From GCA-2731375 sp964344935 (GTDB lineage Bacteria; Pseudomonadota; Alphaproteobacteria; GCA-2731375): a DNA stretch of 64,000 nucleotides. Within the stretch, counting starts at the first letter, position 1; every line of letters starts with the position of its first letter. Of the stretch, positions 43,405 through 52,063 are shown piece after piece. Under the pieces are notes generated by a model. The model made no database searches, was not told the DNA's origin, and saw nothing but the letters and a program-made list of their open reading frames with translations. The stretch is from contig CAYFPL010000003.1 in NCBI GenBank assembly GCA_964344935.1, positions 62,001-126,000 on the forward strand, in the 5' to 3' direction. Both the position numbers and the translations under genes were made by a program.

Positions 43405-44061
43405 CTATGTCGGGCAAACCGCTTCCGGACGAAAATTCTTCAACCTGCGGCACTCCGACATAAAACGATCGGCCAAGCCACCCGTCCGCAAGGCAGCATG
43501 TACCACATTTTCCCGGCCCAATGCCAAACTCAATTCAGCGGCACTAAATAGATCAACAATTTCCCGCGCCCCTGCAGTCGCTCCCGCCGGTTTTCCGGCA
43601 GCACCACTCAGCAACTTTTCCCGACCTTTGGCGGAGGCGTCGCGTGCCGTTACCAGGATGGCCGCCGGATCCTGGAGGAGCACACCACGGGTCTTCTCAT
43701 AGCCCAAGGTCAACTGGCCGGCTCGTTTGGCCAGACCAAGCAGATTCAGGCAACGTTGTTTCAAAGCGGCCTCGACTTGATCCGGCAGGTCGCCGGCCAC
43801 TTCAACGGACTGCTTAGCAGCGCGGGCGAACAGCCGCTTCTTCACGGCGGTCTCCAGCAAATCGCGCCGACCGCCGACCCAGATGCCCCGGCCCGGCAGT
43901 TTGCGGTCCAGATCGGGACAGATAACATCTTCCGGTCCCACGACAAAACGCAACAGGCGGTCAACAGAGCCGGTCTCGCCGCTGACGATACAGCGCCGCA
44001 CGGGCGCGCTGCCCGGCGCCTGGCGGGGTAAATCCGCTGTCATTGCTGTCGCCGCGCCCAT
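43405..44061 (-). CDS. YlxR / L7Ae-type RNA-binding fusion protein
   Basis: 218 residues in two parts. The N-terminal DUF448/YlxR domain has RRCIVSGETG, LPGRGIWVGGRRDLLETAVKK. The C-terminal half is L7Ae/eL30-like (LLGLAKRAGQLTLGYEKT, AAILVTARDAS). This fusion is common in alphaproteobacteria between nusA and infB. It should bind RNA and assist transcription or ribosome work. It begins eleven bases after nusA. Confidence 0.88.
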   Translation of the reverse strand: MGAATAMTADLPRQAPGSAPVRRCIVSGETGSVDRLLRFVVGPEDVICPDLDRKLPGRGIWVGGRRDLLETAVKKRLFARAAKQSVEVAGDLPDQVEAALKQRCLNLLGLAKRAGQLTLGYEKTRGVLLQDPAAILVTARDASAKGREKLLSGAAGKPAGATAGAREIVDLFSAAELSLALGRENVVHAALRTGGLADRFMSECRRLKNFRPEAVCPT

Positions 44062-44072
44062 GCCTTTTGCCC

Positions 44073-45677
44073 TTAGCCTTCCGCAGCTTCTTCGTCTGCT
44101 TCGTCCGCTGCGACATCGCCGTCTTCGCCGGCCTCGTCTTCCGCGGACTCTTCGTCGTCGAACCAGTGTGCCCTGGCCGCCATGATCATTTCGGCCGCCG
44201 CTTCTTCATCCAACTCGAACTCGCGCAGCAGGCCGTCGCCGGGATCGACCAGTTCATCGGTGGCCAATTCCGCGAAATCGTCCAATTCCTTGATGCCATT
44301 CTCGCCCAGCACCACCAGCATTCCTGGTGTCAGGCCTTGCAGTGCGGCCAATTCTTCGGTAACGCCCAGTTCGGTCCGCTGTTGATCGAATTCGGCGTCG
44401 CGGGCGTCAAGATATTCGTTGGCCCGCTGTTGCAGGGCGGCGGCGAGGTCTTCATCGAAGCCCTCAAGGGTCGCCAGTTCTTCCTGCTCCACATAAGCAA
44501 GCTCCTCGACGGAGCGGAAGCCTTCGGTGGCCAGCAACTGCGCCATCATCTCATCGATGACCAGCGCCTCCATGAACAATTCGCTGCGCTGGCGCAATTC
44601 TTCCTGACGGCGTTCGGATTCTTCCTCCTCGGTCAGGATATCGATCTCCCAACCGGTCAGTTGCGAGGCGAGGCGTACGTTCTGGCCGCGCCGACCAATG
44701 GCCAGGCTCAGCATCTCGTCGGGCACCACAACTTCAAATTTCTTGGTCTCTTCATCCATCACCACTTTGACCACTTCAGCCGGCGCCAGGCCCTTGACCA
44801 GAAATGCGGCCGGATCGGGGATCCACTGAATGATGTCGATTTTTTCACCCTGCAATTCGTTGACCACCGCCTGTACCCGACTGCCGCGCATACCAACGCA
44901 GGCGCCTACGGGGTCGATGCTGCTGTCGTTGGAGACAACTGCGATCTTGGCGCGGCTGCCTGGATCCCTTGCCACGGCCTTGATCTCGATAATGCCGTCA
45001 TAAATTTCCGGCACCTCTTGGGTGAACAGCTTGGCCATGAATTGAGGATGGGTGCGGGAGAGAAAGATTTGCGGGCCCCGCTGTTCCGAGCGAACGTCAT
45101 AGATATAGGCCCGAATGCGGTCGCCCTGGCGCAGGCTTTCCCGCGGCAGAGCCTCGTCCCGGCGCACGATCGCCTCGGCCCGGCCCAGATCCACCAGGAC
45201 GTTGCCATACTCCACCCGCTTGACCACGCCATTGACCACTTCGCCGATGCGGTCCTTGAATTCGTCGTACTGACGCTCCCGCTCGGCCTCCCGCACTTTC
45301 TGGACGATGACCTGCTTGGCGGTTTGGGTGGCGATGCGGCCAAAATCGATGGGTGGCAGTACCTCGGAAATCAGATCGCCGACGCGAGCGTCGGGGTTGC
45401 GACCCAGGGCTTCGCTCAATTGGATTTCCGTGGCCGGATTTTCCACCACTTCGACCACTTCCAAAAGGCGATGCAGGCCGATATTGCCGGTCTTACGGTC
45501 GATCTCCGCCCGGATTTCGTTCTCCATACCGTATTTCGAGCGGGCCGCCTTTTGGATGGCTTCCTCCATCGCCTCCACGACGATTTCCGCATCGATCGCC
45601 TTTTCCCGCGCCACCGCATCGGCAATTTGCAGGAGCTCCAGGCGATTGGCGCCAACGACTGTCTGTGCTTCGGCCAT
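44073..45677 (-). CDS. nusA: Transcription termination/antitermination factor NusA
   Basis: 534 residues. An N-terminal RNA polymerase-binding domain, S1 (VNGVVKRVEYGNVLVDLG), KH1 (VGACVGMRGSRVQAVVNEL) and KH2 (LAIGRRGQNVRLASQL) occur in order, followed by C-terminal helical repeats and an acidic tail. It controls pausing, termination and antitermination. Its ATG shares a base with the rimP stop codon. Confidence 0.96.
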   Translation of the reverse strand: MAEAQTVVGANRLELLQIADAVAREKAIDAEIVVEAMEEAIQKAARSKYGMENEIRAEIDRKTGNIGLHRLLEVVEVVENPATEIQLSEALGRNPDARVGDLISEVLPPIDFGRIATQTAKQVIVQKVREAERERQYDEFKDRIGEVVNGVVKRVEYGNVLVDLGRAEAIVRRDEALPRESLRQGDRIRAYIYDVRSEQRGPQIFLSRTHPQFMAKLFTQEVPEIYDGIIEIKAVARDPGSRAKIAVVSNDSSIDPVGACVGMRGSRVQAVVNELQGEKIDIIQWIPDPAAFLVKGLAPAEVVKVVMDEETKKFEVVVPDEMLSLAIGRRGQNVRLASQLTGWEIDILTEEEESERRQEELRQRSELFMEALVIDEMMAQLLATEGFRSVEELAYVEQEELATLEGFDEDLAAALQQRANEYLDARDAEFDQQRTELGVTEELAALQGLTPGMLVVLGENGIKELDDFAELATDELVDPGDGLLREFELDEEAAAEMIMAARAHWFDDEESAEDEAGEDGDVAADEADEEAAEG

Positions 45678-46198
45678 CAGTTTTTTCTCTTCTTCAATGT
45701 GTCTCGGATTAACTCATCGCTAAGCACCAATTTGGCGCGGGCGATGCTTTCGAAGGGAATATTGAATTCCTTTTCGCTGCCGTCACTGTCGGTTACCCGA
45801 ATGCGGACCAGATTTTCATCCAGACCCAGCAGATTGCCGACGAAGCGGCGCCGGCCATCGATGGGCCCGTCCGCTTCGATACGGGTGCGATAGCCGGCGA
45901 AACGTTCAAAATCTTGCGGACTGACAAGCGGTCGGTCGACGCCGGGCGAACTGACTTCCAGGGAATAAGCCGTGGGAATGGGGTCTTCCACGTCAAGGAT
46001 GGCAGAGATGGCACGGCTCAGCTCGGCGCAATGATCCACGTTCATTTCGCTTTCATCCAGGGGTTCGGCCATGACCTGCAAAGTCGGCTGCGCGGCCTCT
46101 CCCATCAAAGCAAGACGGATCAGGCGGAAGCCCATGGCCTCTACCGATGGCGCGATCAAGCGCTCCACTTCGCCCAATTGCTGGTCTACTGCAACCAA
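45677..46198 (-). CDS. rimP: Ribosome maturation factor RimP
   Basis: 173 residues. VERLIAPSVEAMGFRLIRL, DHCAELSRAISAILD and YSLEVSSPGVDRPL are family signatures. It helps assemble the 30S subunit. The start appears to be TTG at 46198, with GGAAGAGGA before it, because no ATG fits the family N-terminus. It is the first gene of the nusA operon after the terminator at 46241-46264. Confidence 0.92.
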   Translation of the reverse strand: MVAVDQQLGEVERLIAPSVEAMGFRLIRLALMGEAAQPTLQVMAEPLDESEMNVDHCAELSRAISAILDVEDPIPTAYSLEVSSPGVDRPLVSPQDFERFAGYRTRIEADGPIDGRRRFVGNLLGLDENLVRIRVTDSDGSEKEFNIPFESIARAKLVLSDELIRDTLKKRKN

Positions 46199-46240
46199 CC
46201 CAAATCCTCTTCCCGGATGTCTTTAACTGCCCAAAAAATG

Positions 46241-46264
46241 CAAAAGGCGGGCCGCTGGCCCACC
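46241..46264 (-). terminator. Intrinsic terminator after trmB
   Basis: On the minus strand an 8-bp stem GGTGGGCC/GGCCCGCC (one G-U pair) with an AGC loop is followed by TTTTG and, a little later, TTTTTT. It lies between trmB and rimP and separates the metK-trmB and rimP-nusA transcripts. Confidence 0.8.
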
Positions 46265-46339
46265 TTTGTTACCGCCCCGCTGGTCGCCAGGCTATTTATT
46301 GCCTGACTATATATGACCTGAAGGGGCGCAAAGCAAGCA

Positions 46340-47047
46340 CTAAGGCCGCGCCCGGGGGTGGCGGCGGAAAGATAGGAACATCGGCGGCCGGCCGGCGTCG
46401 AGGCCCTTGGCCTCGTAGCGGGTGGCGGGCCAATCATCGGGGCGGTTCCGCCAGTCGCCAGGCCGGCGCGCCAGCCACTCAAATTCCGGCGCCCGACCCA
46501 TGTGGTCCAGCATCCAGCGGCAATAGTCGCGATGGTCGGTCGCCATGCGCCATTGCGCTTCGTCGGCCAGGACGCGGGCCATGGCGGCGATATTTTCCGG
46601 CCTCACGAAACGACGCTTGTTATGGCGTCGTTTCGGCCAGGGATCGGGGAACAGTAAGAAGGCCCTGCCGATGGAGGCGGTCGCTAGGCTATCCAGCAGC
46701 AGGCCAGCATCATCCACGACGATGCGGATATTCTCCAAGCCCTCTGCCGAAACTTCACCCAATAGGCGGGCGACGCCGTTGATGAACGGTTCGCAACCGA
46801 TGAAGCCGATATGAGGATTGGCCTTGGCCTGAGCTGCCAGATGTTCTCCGGCGCCGAAGCCGATTTCGAGCCAGACCTCGCGCACGGAACCAGAGAATAG
46901 GGCGGCGGGATCCATGGCGCCGGCCCCATAATCGGATGGTTCAAGGCGCAGGCGGGGCAGCAGCTCCTCGAGAACGGCGCGGCGCCCCTGCCTGAGCGAC
47001 TTGCCGCGCCGCCTGCCGTATAGGGTGCGGGTTTGCCCCTTAGCCAA
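46340..47047 (-). CDS. trmB: tRNA (guanine-N7-)-methyltransferase TrmB
   Basis: 235 residues. LYGRRRGKSLRQGRRAVLEELLPRL, EIGFGAGEHLAAQ (SAM site) and FPDPWPKRRHNKRRFV are the TrmB signatures. It methylates G46 of tRNA. The start appears to be TTG at 47047, which overlaps the metK stop by eight bases. Confidence 0.93.
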   Translation of the reverse strand: MAKGQTRTLYGRRRGKSLRQGRRAVLEELLPRLRLEPSDYGAGAMDPAALFSGSVREVWLEIGFGAGEHLAAQAKANPHIGFIGCEPFINGVARLLGEVSAEGLENIRIVVDDAGLLLDSLATASIGRAFLLFPDPWPKRRHNKRRFVRPENIAAMARVLADEAQWRMATDHRDYCRWMLDHMGRAPEFEWLARRPGDWRNRPDDWPATRYEAKGLDAGRPPMFLSFRRHPRARP

Positions 47048-48218
47048 GTAGGGGTTTCAGCTCGTCGACCAGGTCCAGCCGCTCCCAGCTGAAGTGGCCA
47101 TCCGCCGTCGGTTCCTGGCCGAAATGTCCGTATGCTGCTGTCGGCGCATAGATCGCCTGGTTCAGGGTCAGCATGTTGCGGATTCCCCGCGGGCTCAGAT
47201 CCACGTTCTTAGAGAGGAAGGTGACCAGGGCCTCTTCATCGCAGCGGCCGGTGCCATAGGTATCCACATAGATCGACAATGGTTTCGCCACGCCGATGGC
47301 ATAGGCCAATTGAATGCAGCAGCGATCCGCCAGCCCGGCACCGACGATGTTCTTGGCCACGTAGCGGGCGGCATAGGCCGCGGAACGGTCTACCTTGGTC
47401 GGGTCCTTGCCAGAAAAGGCGCCACCGCCATGGGGTGCGGCGCCGCCATAGGTGTCGACGATGATCTTGCGTCCGGTCAGGCCGGCATCACCGTCCGGGC
47501 CACCGATAACGAACCGGCCCGTGGGATTGACGTAGAATTCATCCTCTTCGCACATCCAACCTTCTGGCAGGACGTCGAGAACGTACTTACGGACCAGTTC
47601 GCGGACCTCCTCGCGCCCGGCGTCTTCGGCATGCTGGGTCGAGACCACGACAGAGGTGGCGCCCACCGGCTTGCCGTTTTCGTATCGCAAGGTGACCTGG
47701 CTTTTTGAATCCGGGCCGAATTGCGGTGTTTTTCCTGCCCGGCGGTCCTCCGCCATATTGCGCAGAATGGCATGAGAGAAATGGATGGGCGCGGGCATCA
47801 ACGCTTCCGTCTCGTTGCAGGCATAGCCGAACATGATGCCCTGGTCGCCGGCGCCAATATCCTTGTTGCCGGAGGCATCCACGCCTTGGGCGATATCCGA
47901 GGATTGGGGATGCAGATGCACCTGAACCTCGGCATTCTTCCAATGAAAACCATCCTGTTCGTAGCCGATGCGGCGCACCGTATCCCGGGCTGCTTGCTCC
48001 ATGGCCGCCTTGTCGTTGGCGACTTCTGCCGGGCCGCGCACTTCGCCGGCCAGGACGATCAGGTTCGTGGTGGTCAGGGTTTCGCAGGCGACGCGGGCGT
48101 CATCGGGATCGGCCGCCAGGAACATATCCACTATGGCATCGGAGATCTGGTCGCAAACCTTGTCGGGGTGACCCTCTGATACGGATTCGGATGTAAAAAG
48201 ATAATTGCCGCTCGACAC
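47040..48218 (-). CDS. metK: S-adenosylmethionine synthetase
   Basis: About 392 residues. SESVSEGHPDKVCDQISDA, GAGDQGIMFGYACNET and the P-loop-like GGGAFSGKDPTKVDRS are MetK signatures. It makes SAM from methionine and ATP. The GTG at 48218 is chosen because GGAGG lies six bases before it; the longer upstream frame is not conserved. No clear SAM riboswitch was found in the short leader. Confidence 0.96.
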   Translation of the reverse strand: MSSGNYLFTSESVSEGHPDKVCDQISDAIVDMFLAADPDDARVACETLTTTNLIVLAGEVRGPAEVANDKAAMEQAARDTVRRIGYEQDGFHWKNAEVQVHLHPQSSDIAQGVDASGNKDIGAGDQGIMFGYACNETEALMPAPIHFSHAILRNMAEDRRAGKTPQFGPDSKSQVTLRYENGKPVGATSVVVSTQHAEDAGREEVRELVRKYVLDVLPEGWMCEEDEFYVNPTGRFVIGGPDGDAGLTGRKIIVDTYGGAAPHGGGAFSGKDPTKVDRSAAYAARYVAKNIVGAGLADRCCIQLAYAIGVAKPLSIYVDTYGTGRCDEEALVTFLSKNVDLSPRGIRNMLTLNQAIYAPTAAYGHFGQEPTADGHFSWERLDLVDELKPLLG

Positions 48219-48381
48219 AAGGCGCCTCCAGCCAGTTGGTAAGAATTGCACAAATCCGGCGATGGCACCGCCGACTGCGGGGGTTTTTGCAGGCTTTTCA
48301 GCCTGGGGTCAAGCATTGCCGAAGGGCAAACGTCGAGAGTCGCGACGGGCTGCTGCGCAACAGCGTCGGATCGGCCAGATT

Positions 48382-48801
48382 TCAGTCGTCGTCTTCGTCG
48401 ATCGGCTGGCCGCCCACGGCTTTGACCAGATCGAACAGGCGCTTGCGCACGGCGGGGTCGGTGATTTTGTAGTAGGCGCGCACCAACTCCAAGGTCTCGC
48501 GTTTGGCCAGATCATCCTGGTCGAAATTGGCCTGTTCCGCCTCGGCAAAGCCGCGCTGTCCGGCGGCAACTTCTGGAGACATGTCGTCAAAAAAGAACGA
48601 CACCGGCACATCCAAAATGCGACTTAAGAGGAAAAGCCGGCTGGAACCAATGCGGTTGGTGCCCCGCTCGTATTTCTGAACCTGTTGGAAAGTCAGCCCC
48701 AGGGCATTGCCGAGTTTTTCCTGGCTCATGCCCAACAAAGTACGCCGAAGCCGAACACGGGAACCGACATGAATATCAACTGGATTGGGATTAGCCGTCA
48801 C
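48382..48801 (-). CDS. XRE-family regulator, PhrR/PraR-like
   Basis: 139 residues. A cro/C1-type HTH (VGSRVRLRRTLLGMSQEKLGNALGLTFQQVQKYERGTNRIGSSRLF) is followed by a conserved ALDVPVSFFF-like linker (ILDVPVSFFFDD) and a C-terminal helical part. PhrR/PraR regulators of rhizobia have the same architecture and lie next to lnt, as here. It begins with GTG (GGGGAAG before it). Its targets are unknown. It is followed by metK. Confidence 0.85.
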   Translation of the reverse strand: MTANPNPVDIHVGSRVRLRRTLLGMSQEKLGNALGLTFQQVQKYERGTNRIGSSRLFLLSRILDVPVSFFFDDMSPEVAAGQRGFAEAEQANFDQDDLAKRETLELVRAYYKITDPAVRKRLFDLVKAVGGQPIDEDDD

Positions 48802-48927
48802 TGATACTTCCCCCTCTCTACAATTACTAGTAGCAACAATTTGTTATGGTCGCCGATTAATATGACGTGCCGCCAAAAAGTTGCATATGCATGTATGTAG
48901 CAGCCAATAATGTCTGTCAAGCTTCGC
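48802..48927. promoter_or_regulatory. AT-rich region upstream of the PhrR/PraR-like gene
   Basis: 126 bases between lnt and the regulator gene are AT-rich and hold imperfect palindromes such as AACAATTTGTT (48836-48846) and TGCATATGCATG. XRE regulators of this kind often repress themselves, so an operator here is likely but not proven. Confidence 0.35.
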
Positions 48928-50541
48928 CTAGGAGCCCCTCGTCGCCTTCCGAGCGGCAAAATTCATGGGCAGGAACAACAATACAGCAAGAACGGCGCAC
49001 ATGACGGCGAATATGCCGTCGCCCAGCAGCCGATAAGGTGTGTTGGGCAATGGCAGAGGCAGACCGTTGTCGATGACGCCCGATGCCTTCAACGGCAGGC
49101 TTTTGGTGATGCGTCCATAGGGATCGATGACGGCCGAAATGCCTGTATTTGCCGCCCGGACCACCGGCAGGCCAAACTCTGCCGCACGAATGCGAGCAAT
49201 ATCAATATGTTGGCGGGGCCCGAAACCCTCGCCGAACCAGGCGTCATTGGTCAGGTTTAACAGCCATTGTGGCGCCGGGCCGTTGGTGGAAGGCATTATT
49301 TCCCGAGGAAAAATGATCTCATAACAAATCAACGGGCGAAACGGCGGCAGTTTCGGCAGGCTGACAGCATCCGCAGCGGAACCCGTGGAAAAATCAACGG
49401 CGCCATGGGCCAGCTTGTCTATGCCGAAACGGGAGAGCAAATCCCGAAACGGCAAGTATTCGCCAAACGGCACCAGATGAGATTTGTCATAAACAACGCT
49501 CGTCTCGCCGCTATTTGATAGAGTTGCAATGCTATTATACAATTCCCGCTGGTTGTTTCGGCGGACACCAGCGCGTGGTGTGCCGCTGATCAGGGTCGTG
49601 TGCGGTGGTAGCGCCTGGGCGATGATGTCCCGGCGCACGGGATCGTTGGTCAGAAAGAACGGCGTTGCCGTTTCGGGCCAGATCAGATGGGTGAATTGCG
49701 GCCGGCGCCCGGCAACGTCCCGGCCCAGGCTAAGGCGCATATAGCGCGCCAGGTGTCGGTCACGCAATTCTGGTCGCCATTTGTCCGCCTGGGGAATGCC
49801 GCCCTGCACCAGGCGGAGTCGCACGACATCGTTCATGGCCACCGGCCCATCTGGTAGCCGCAAGGCGCCAGCCAGCACAATCAGCCCGACAAGGCCCAAT
49901 GCAAGGCCACAAAGCAGCAGGGCCCGCCGCCGTTGACCGGGCCATGCGGTCAAAACCAGGGCGGGTGTGGCGGCGGCAAAAACCGTCAATAACCCCAGGC
50001 CAGAAGCGCCAAAATAGGCCGCCGCCTGCAGGCTGCCATCGCCGGCGGCCCAGACATGGCCGATTAGCAGCCAGGGGAAACCGGTCAACAAGGTGCCCCG
50101 CAGCCATTCACTCAATCCCCAGAACAGGGCCAGGGCGACAAGGCGCCGCCAGCCGGGCGGCGAGAACCGCACGGCAAGGGCCGCGGCCAGACCGGAATAA
50201 AGCGCCATGCCCCCTGCGAGAACAAACAGGGCGATGGGCATCATCCAGCCAAATCGCGCCGCATCGACCAGAAAAGCATGGCCGACCCAATGCAGGCCGA
50301 CCAGAAAATAGCCAAGGCCAAAGCCCCAGCCGAGAACAAAGCCCCTGCGCCAGCCAAGGTGCGCGGCGAGCAGCCAGAACAGGCCGCCAACACCAACCAC
50401 CATCAGAGGCCAAAGATACAGGGGCGCCAACGCCAATACGGCCAGAACCCCAAAGGCAATAGACAAGGGCAGGCAAAGCCAGATCGACAGGCCTGAAACA
50501 TCGGGCAGTCCTATGGACTTGGGCAGGGACAGGTTGGCCAA
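48928..50541 (-). CDS. lnt: Apolipoprotein N-acyltransferase
   Basis: 537 residues with six or more N-terminal membrane segments and a C-terminal nitrilase domain. The catalytic Glu, Lys and Cys are seen in LIWPETATPFF, VYDKSHLVPFGEYLPF and RPLICYEIIFP. It adds the third acyl chain to lipoproteins in the inner membrane. The start appears to be TTG at 50541, because no good ATG precedes the first helix. Its gene lies between corC and the PhrR/PraR-like regulator. Confidence 0.94.
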   Translation of the reverse strand: MANLSLPKSIGLPDVSGLSIWLCLPLSIAFGVLAVLALAPLYLWPLMVVGVGGLFWLLAAHLGWRRGFVLGWGFGLGYFLVGLHWVGHAFLVDAARFGWMMPIALFVLAGGMALYSGLAAALAVRFSPPGWRRLVALALFWGLSEWLRGTLLTGFPWLLIGHVWAAGDGSLQAAAYFGASGLGLLTVFAAATPALVLTAWPGQRRRALLLCGLALGLVGLIVLAGALRLPDGPVAMNDVVRLRLVQGGIPQADKWRPELRDRHLARYMRLSLGRDVAGRRPQFTHLIWPETATPFFLTNDPVRRDIIAQALPPHTTLISGTPRAGVRRNNQRELYNSIATLSNSGETSVVYDKSHLVPFGEYLPFRDLLSRFGIDKLAHGAVDFSTGSAADAVSLPKLPPFRPLICYEIIFPREIMPSTNGPAPQWLLNLTNDAWFGEGFGPRQHIDIARIRAAEFGLPVVRAANTGISAVIDPYGRITKSLPLKASGVIDNGLPLPLPNTPYRLLGDGIFAVMCAVLAVLLFLPMNFAARKATRGS

Positions 50542-50561
50542 GTGGCTCGCCCGCGCGCTCG

Positions 50562-51533
50562 TTAGCCGTTTTTGTCGGCGACGGCGTCGTTGCCGCTGCC
50601 ATCTTCACCGGCTTCGCTCTCTTCGCTTTCCATCTCGGCGTCGAGCCGGATCAGCAGGCGCTTAACCCGGCGCAGATCGGCATCGACGATCTCGAAAGCG
50701 ATGCCGCCATGATGGCTGATCACTTCGCCCACCTGGGGCACCCGGCCCAGCATGGCGAAGACCAGACCGCCCAAGGTCTCTATATCTTCGTCGATCTCGT
50801 CGGGCAGCAGGTCGATGCCGAGGATTTCCTCCAAATCATCGATTTCCGCCCGTCCGTCGGCGTCGATTGTGCCGTCGGGGCGTTTCTGCAGGCTGGGTCC
50901 CGCGTCTTTGTCGTGTTCGTCCTCGATTTCGCCGACGATTTCCTCGACGATGTCCTCGATGGTGACCAATCCATCGGTACCGCCGTATTCGTCCACCACC
51001 ACCGCCATATGAATGCGGGTGGCGCGCATGCGGGCCAGGAGGTCGAGAATTGGCATCGACGGCGGCACCACCAGTAGTTCCCGCAAAATGCGCGCCAGGG
51101 ACAATTCCTCGTCCCGGCCCCAATGATCGACCACGTCCTTGATGTGCACGAAGCCGGCAATGTCGTCCAAGGTCTCGCGGTATACCGGCAGGCGGGAATG
51201 GTGCGCCTTTCGGAAAGTGCTGACCACGTCCGCCGGACTGGCGCCAGCCTCCAGGGCGACGATATCAGTCCGCGGCACCATGACATCGTCGACCTCCAGC
51301 TCGCCGAAGGAGATGATGTTCATCAGCATCTCCCGCTGCTCGGGATCAAGGCTTTGCGGCGAAGCGTCGTGTTCCTCGATGACCTCTTCGATACTTTCCC
51401 TGAGGTCCGCATCGCCGCCGCCCCGTAAAAGACCCGAAAGCCAGTTGAGAAATCCGCCGCCGCTTTCGGCCTCGGCCTTGCCGGTGCCGTTACGCGAACC
51501 GTTGGATTGATTGGGATCGGAATTGTCGTTCAT
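50562..51533 (-). CDS. corC: CorC/HlyC-type CBS-domain protein
   Basis: 323 residues. VDDVMVPRTDIVALEAG begins the first CBS domain, and SMPILDLLARMRATRIHMAVVVDEYGGTDGLVTIEDIVEEIVGEI the second. The C-terminal part is the CorC_HlyC transporter-associated domain (FAMLGRVPQVGEVI). There is no DUF21 membrane domain. It may act in Mg/Co efflux or envelope maintenance. Confidence 0.9.
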   Translation of the reverse strand: MNDNSDPNQSNGSRNGTGKAEAESGGGFLNWLSGLLRGGGDADLRESIEEVIEEHDASPQSLDPEQREMLMNIISFGELEVDDVMVPRTDIVALEAGASPADVVSTFRKAHHSRLPVYRETLDDIAGFVHIKDVVDHWGRDEELSLARILRELLVVPPSMPILDLLARMRATRIHMAVVVDEYGGTDGLVTIEDIVEEIVGEIEDEHDKDAGPSLQKRPDGTIDADGRAEIDDLEEILGIDLLPDEIDEDIETLGGLVFAMLGRVPQVGEVISHHGGIAFEIVDADLRRVKRLLIRLDAEMESEESEAGEDGSGNDAVADKNG

Positions 51534-51553
51534 GTCAGGTCCACTGCGATGCC

Positions 51554-52063
51554 CTAGGCGGCCCCGGCGGAAGCCGGCGCAGTCGCCGGCCGATAGGGAT
51601 CTGCGATGCCGAGCCTCGATAGGATGGCGACCTCGCGTGCCTCCATATCCGCCGCTTCCTCGTCTTCCAGGTGATCATGGCCCAATAGGTGCAGGGTACC
51701 ATGAACCAACAAGTGGCAGTAATGATCGTGCAGGCTCTTGCCCTGGGCCAACGCTTCCGCCCGCACGACCCCGTGGGCGAGGACAATGTCGCCGAGCAAC
51801 AATGGTCCATCGTGGGCCGGCCCGTCGACGCCGTCGGCCACGAAGGAGAGCACATTCGTGGCTTTATCCTGGTGGCGATAATCGTTGTTCAGTTGCCGCA
51901 TCTCATCATCGTCCGTCAGCCTGATGCCTACTTCCACCACGCCGCGGTCAAGGGCCGCATCGGCCAGCGCCATTGCGACCACTTTTTCGGCCGTTGCCGT
52001 CACCTCAGGCAGGTCTGTCAGCCACGCCCGGCAAGGGGTGGATACGATGATCTCCATTTCCAT
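51554..52063 (-). CDS. ybeY: Endoribonuclease YbeY
   Basis: About 169 residues. The zinc motif HGTLHLLGHDH (H3xH5xH type) is clear, and RQLNNDYRHQDKATNVLSF is the conserved arginine/asparagine block. It matures 16S rRNA and controls ribosome quality. It begins inside the 3' end of the HD-phosphodiesterase gene: the two frames overlap by about 59 bases. Confidence 0.92.
   Translation of the reverse strand: MEMEIIVSTPCRAWLTDLPEVTATAEKVVAMALADAALDRGVVEVGIRLTDDDEMRQLNNDYRHQDKATNVLSFVADGVDGPAHDGPLLLGDIVLAHGVVRAEALAQGKSLHDHYCHLLVHGTLHLLGHDHLEDEEAADMEAREVAILSRLGIADPYRPATAPASAGAA

Noticed and set aside
44043..45893. Plus-strand frame of more than 600 residues opposite nusA
   Set aside because: It arises from the codon bias of nusA on the other strand. 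The His/Asp-rich composition and lack of motifs show it is not a gene.
48219..48381. Possible SAM riboswitch upstream of metK
   Set aside because: The leader was compared by eye with SAM-II and SAM/SAH consensus features and no convincing pseudoknot core was seen. A covariance model search would settle it.
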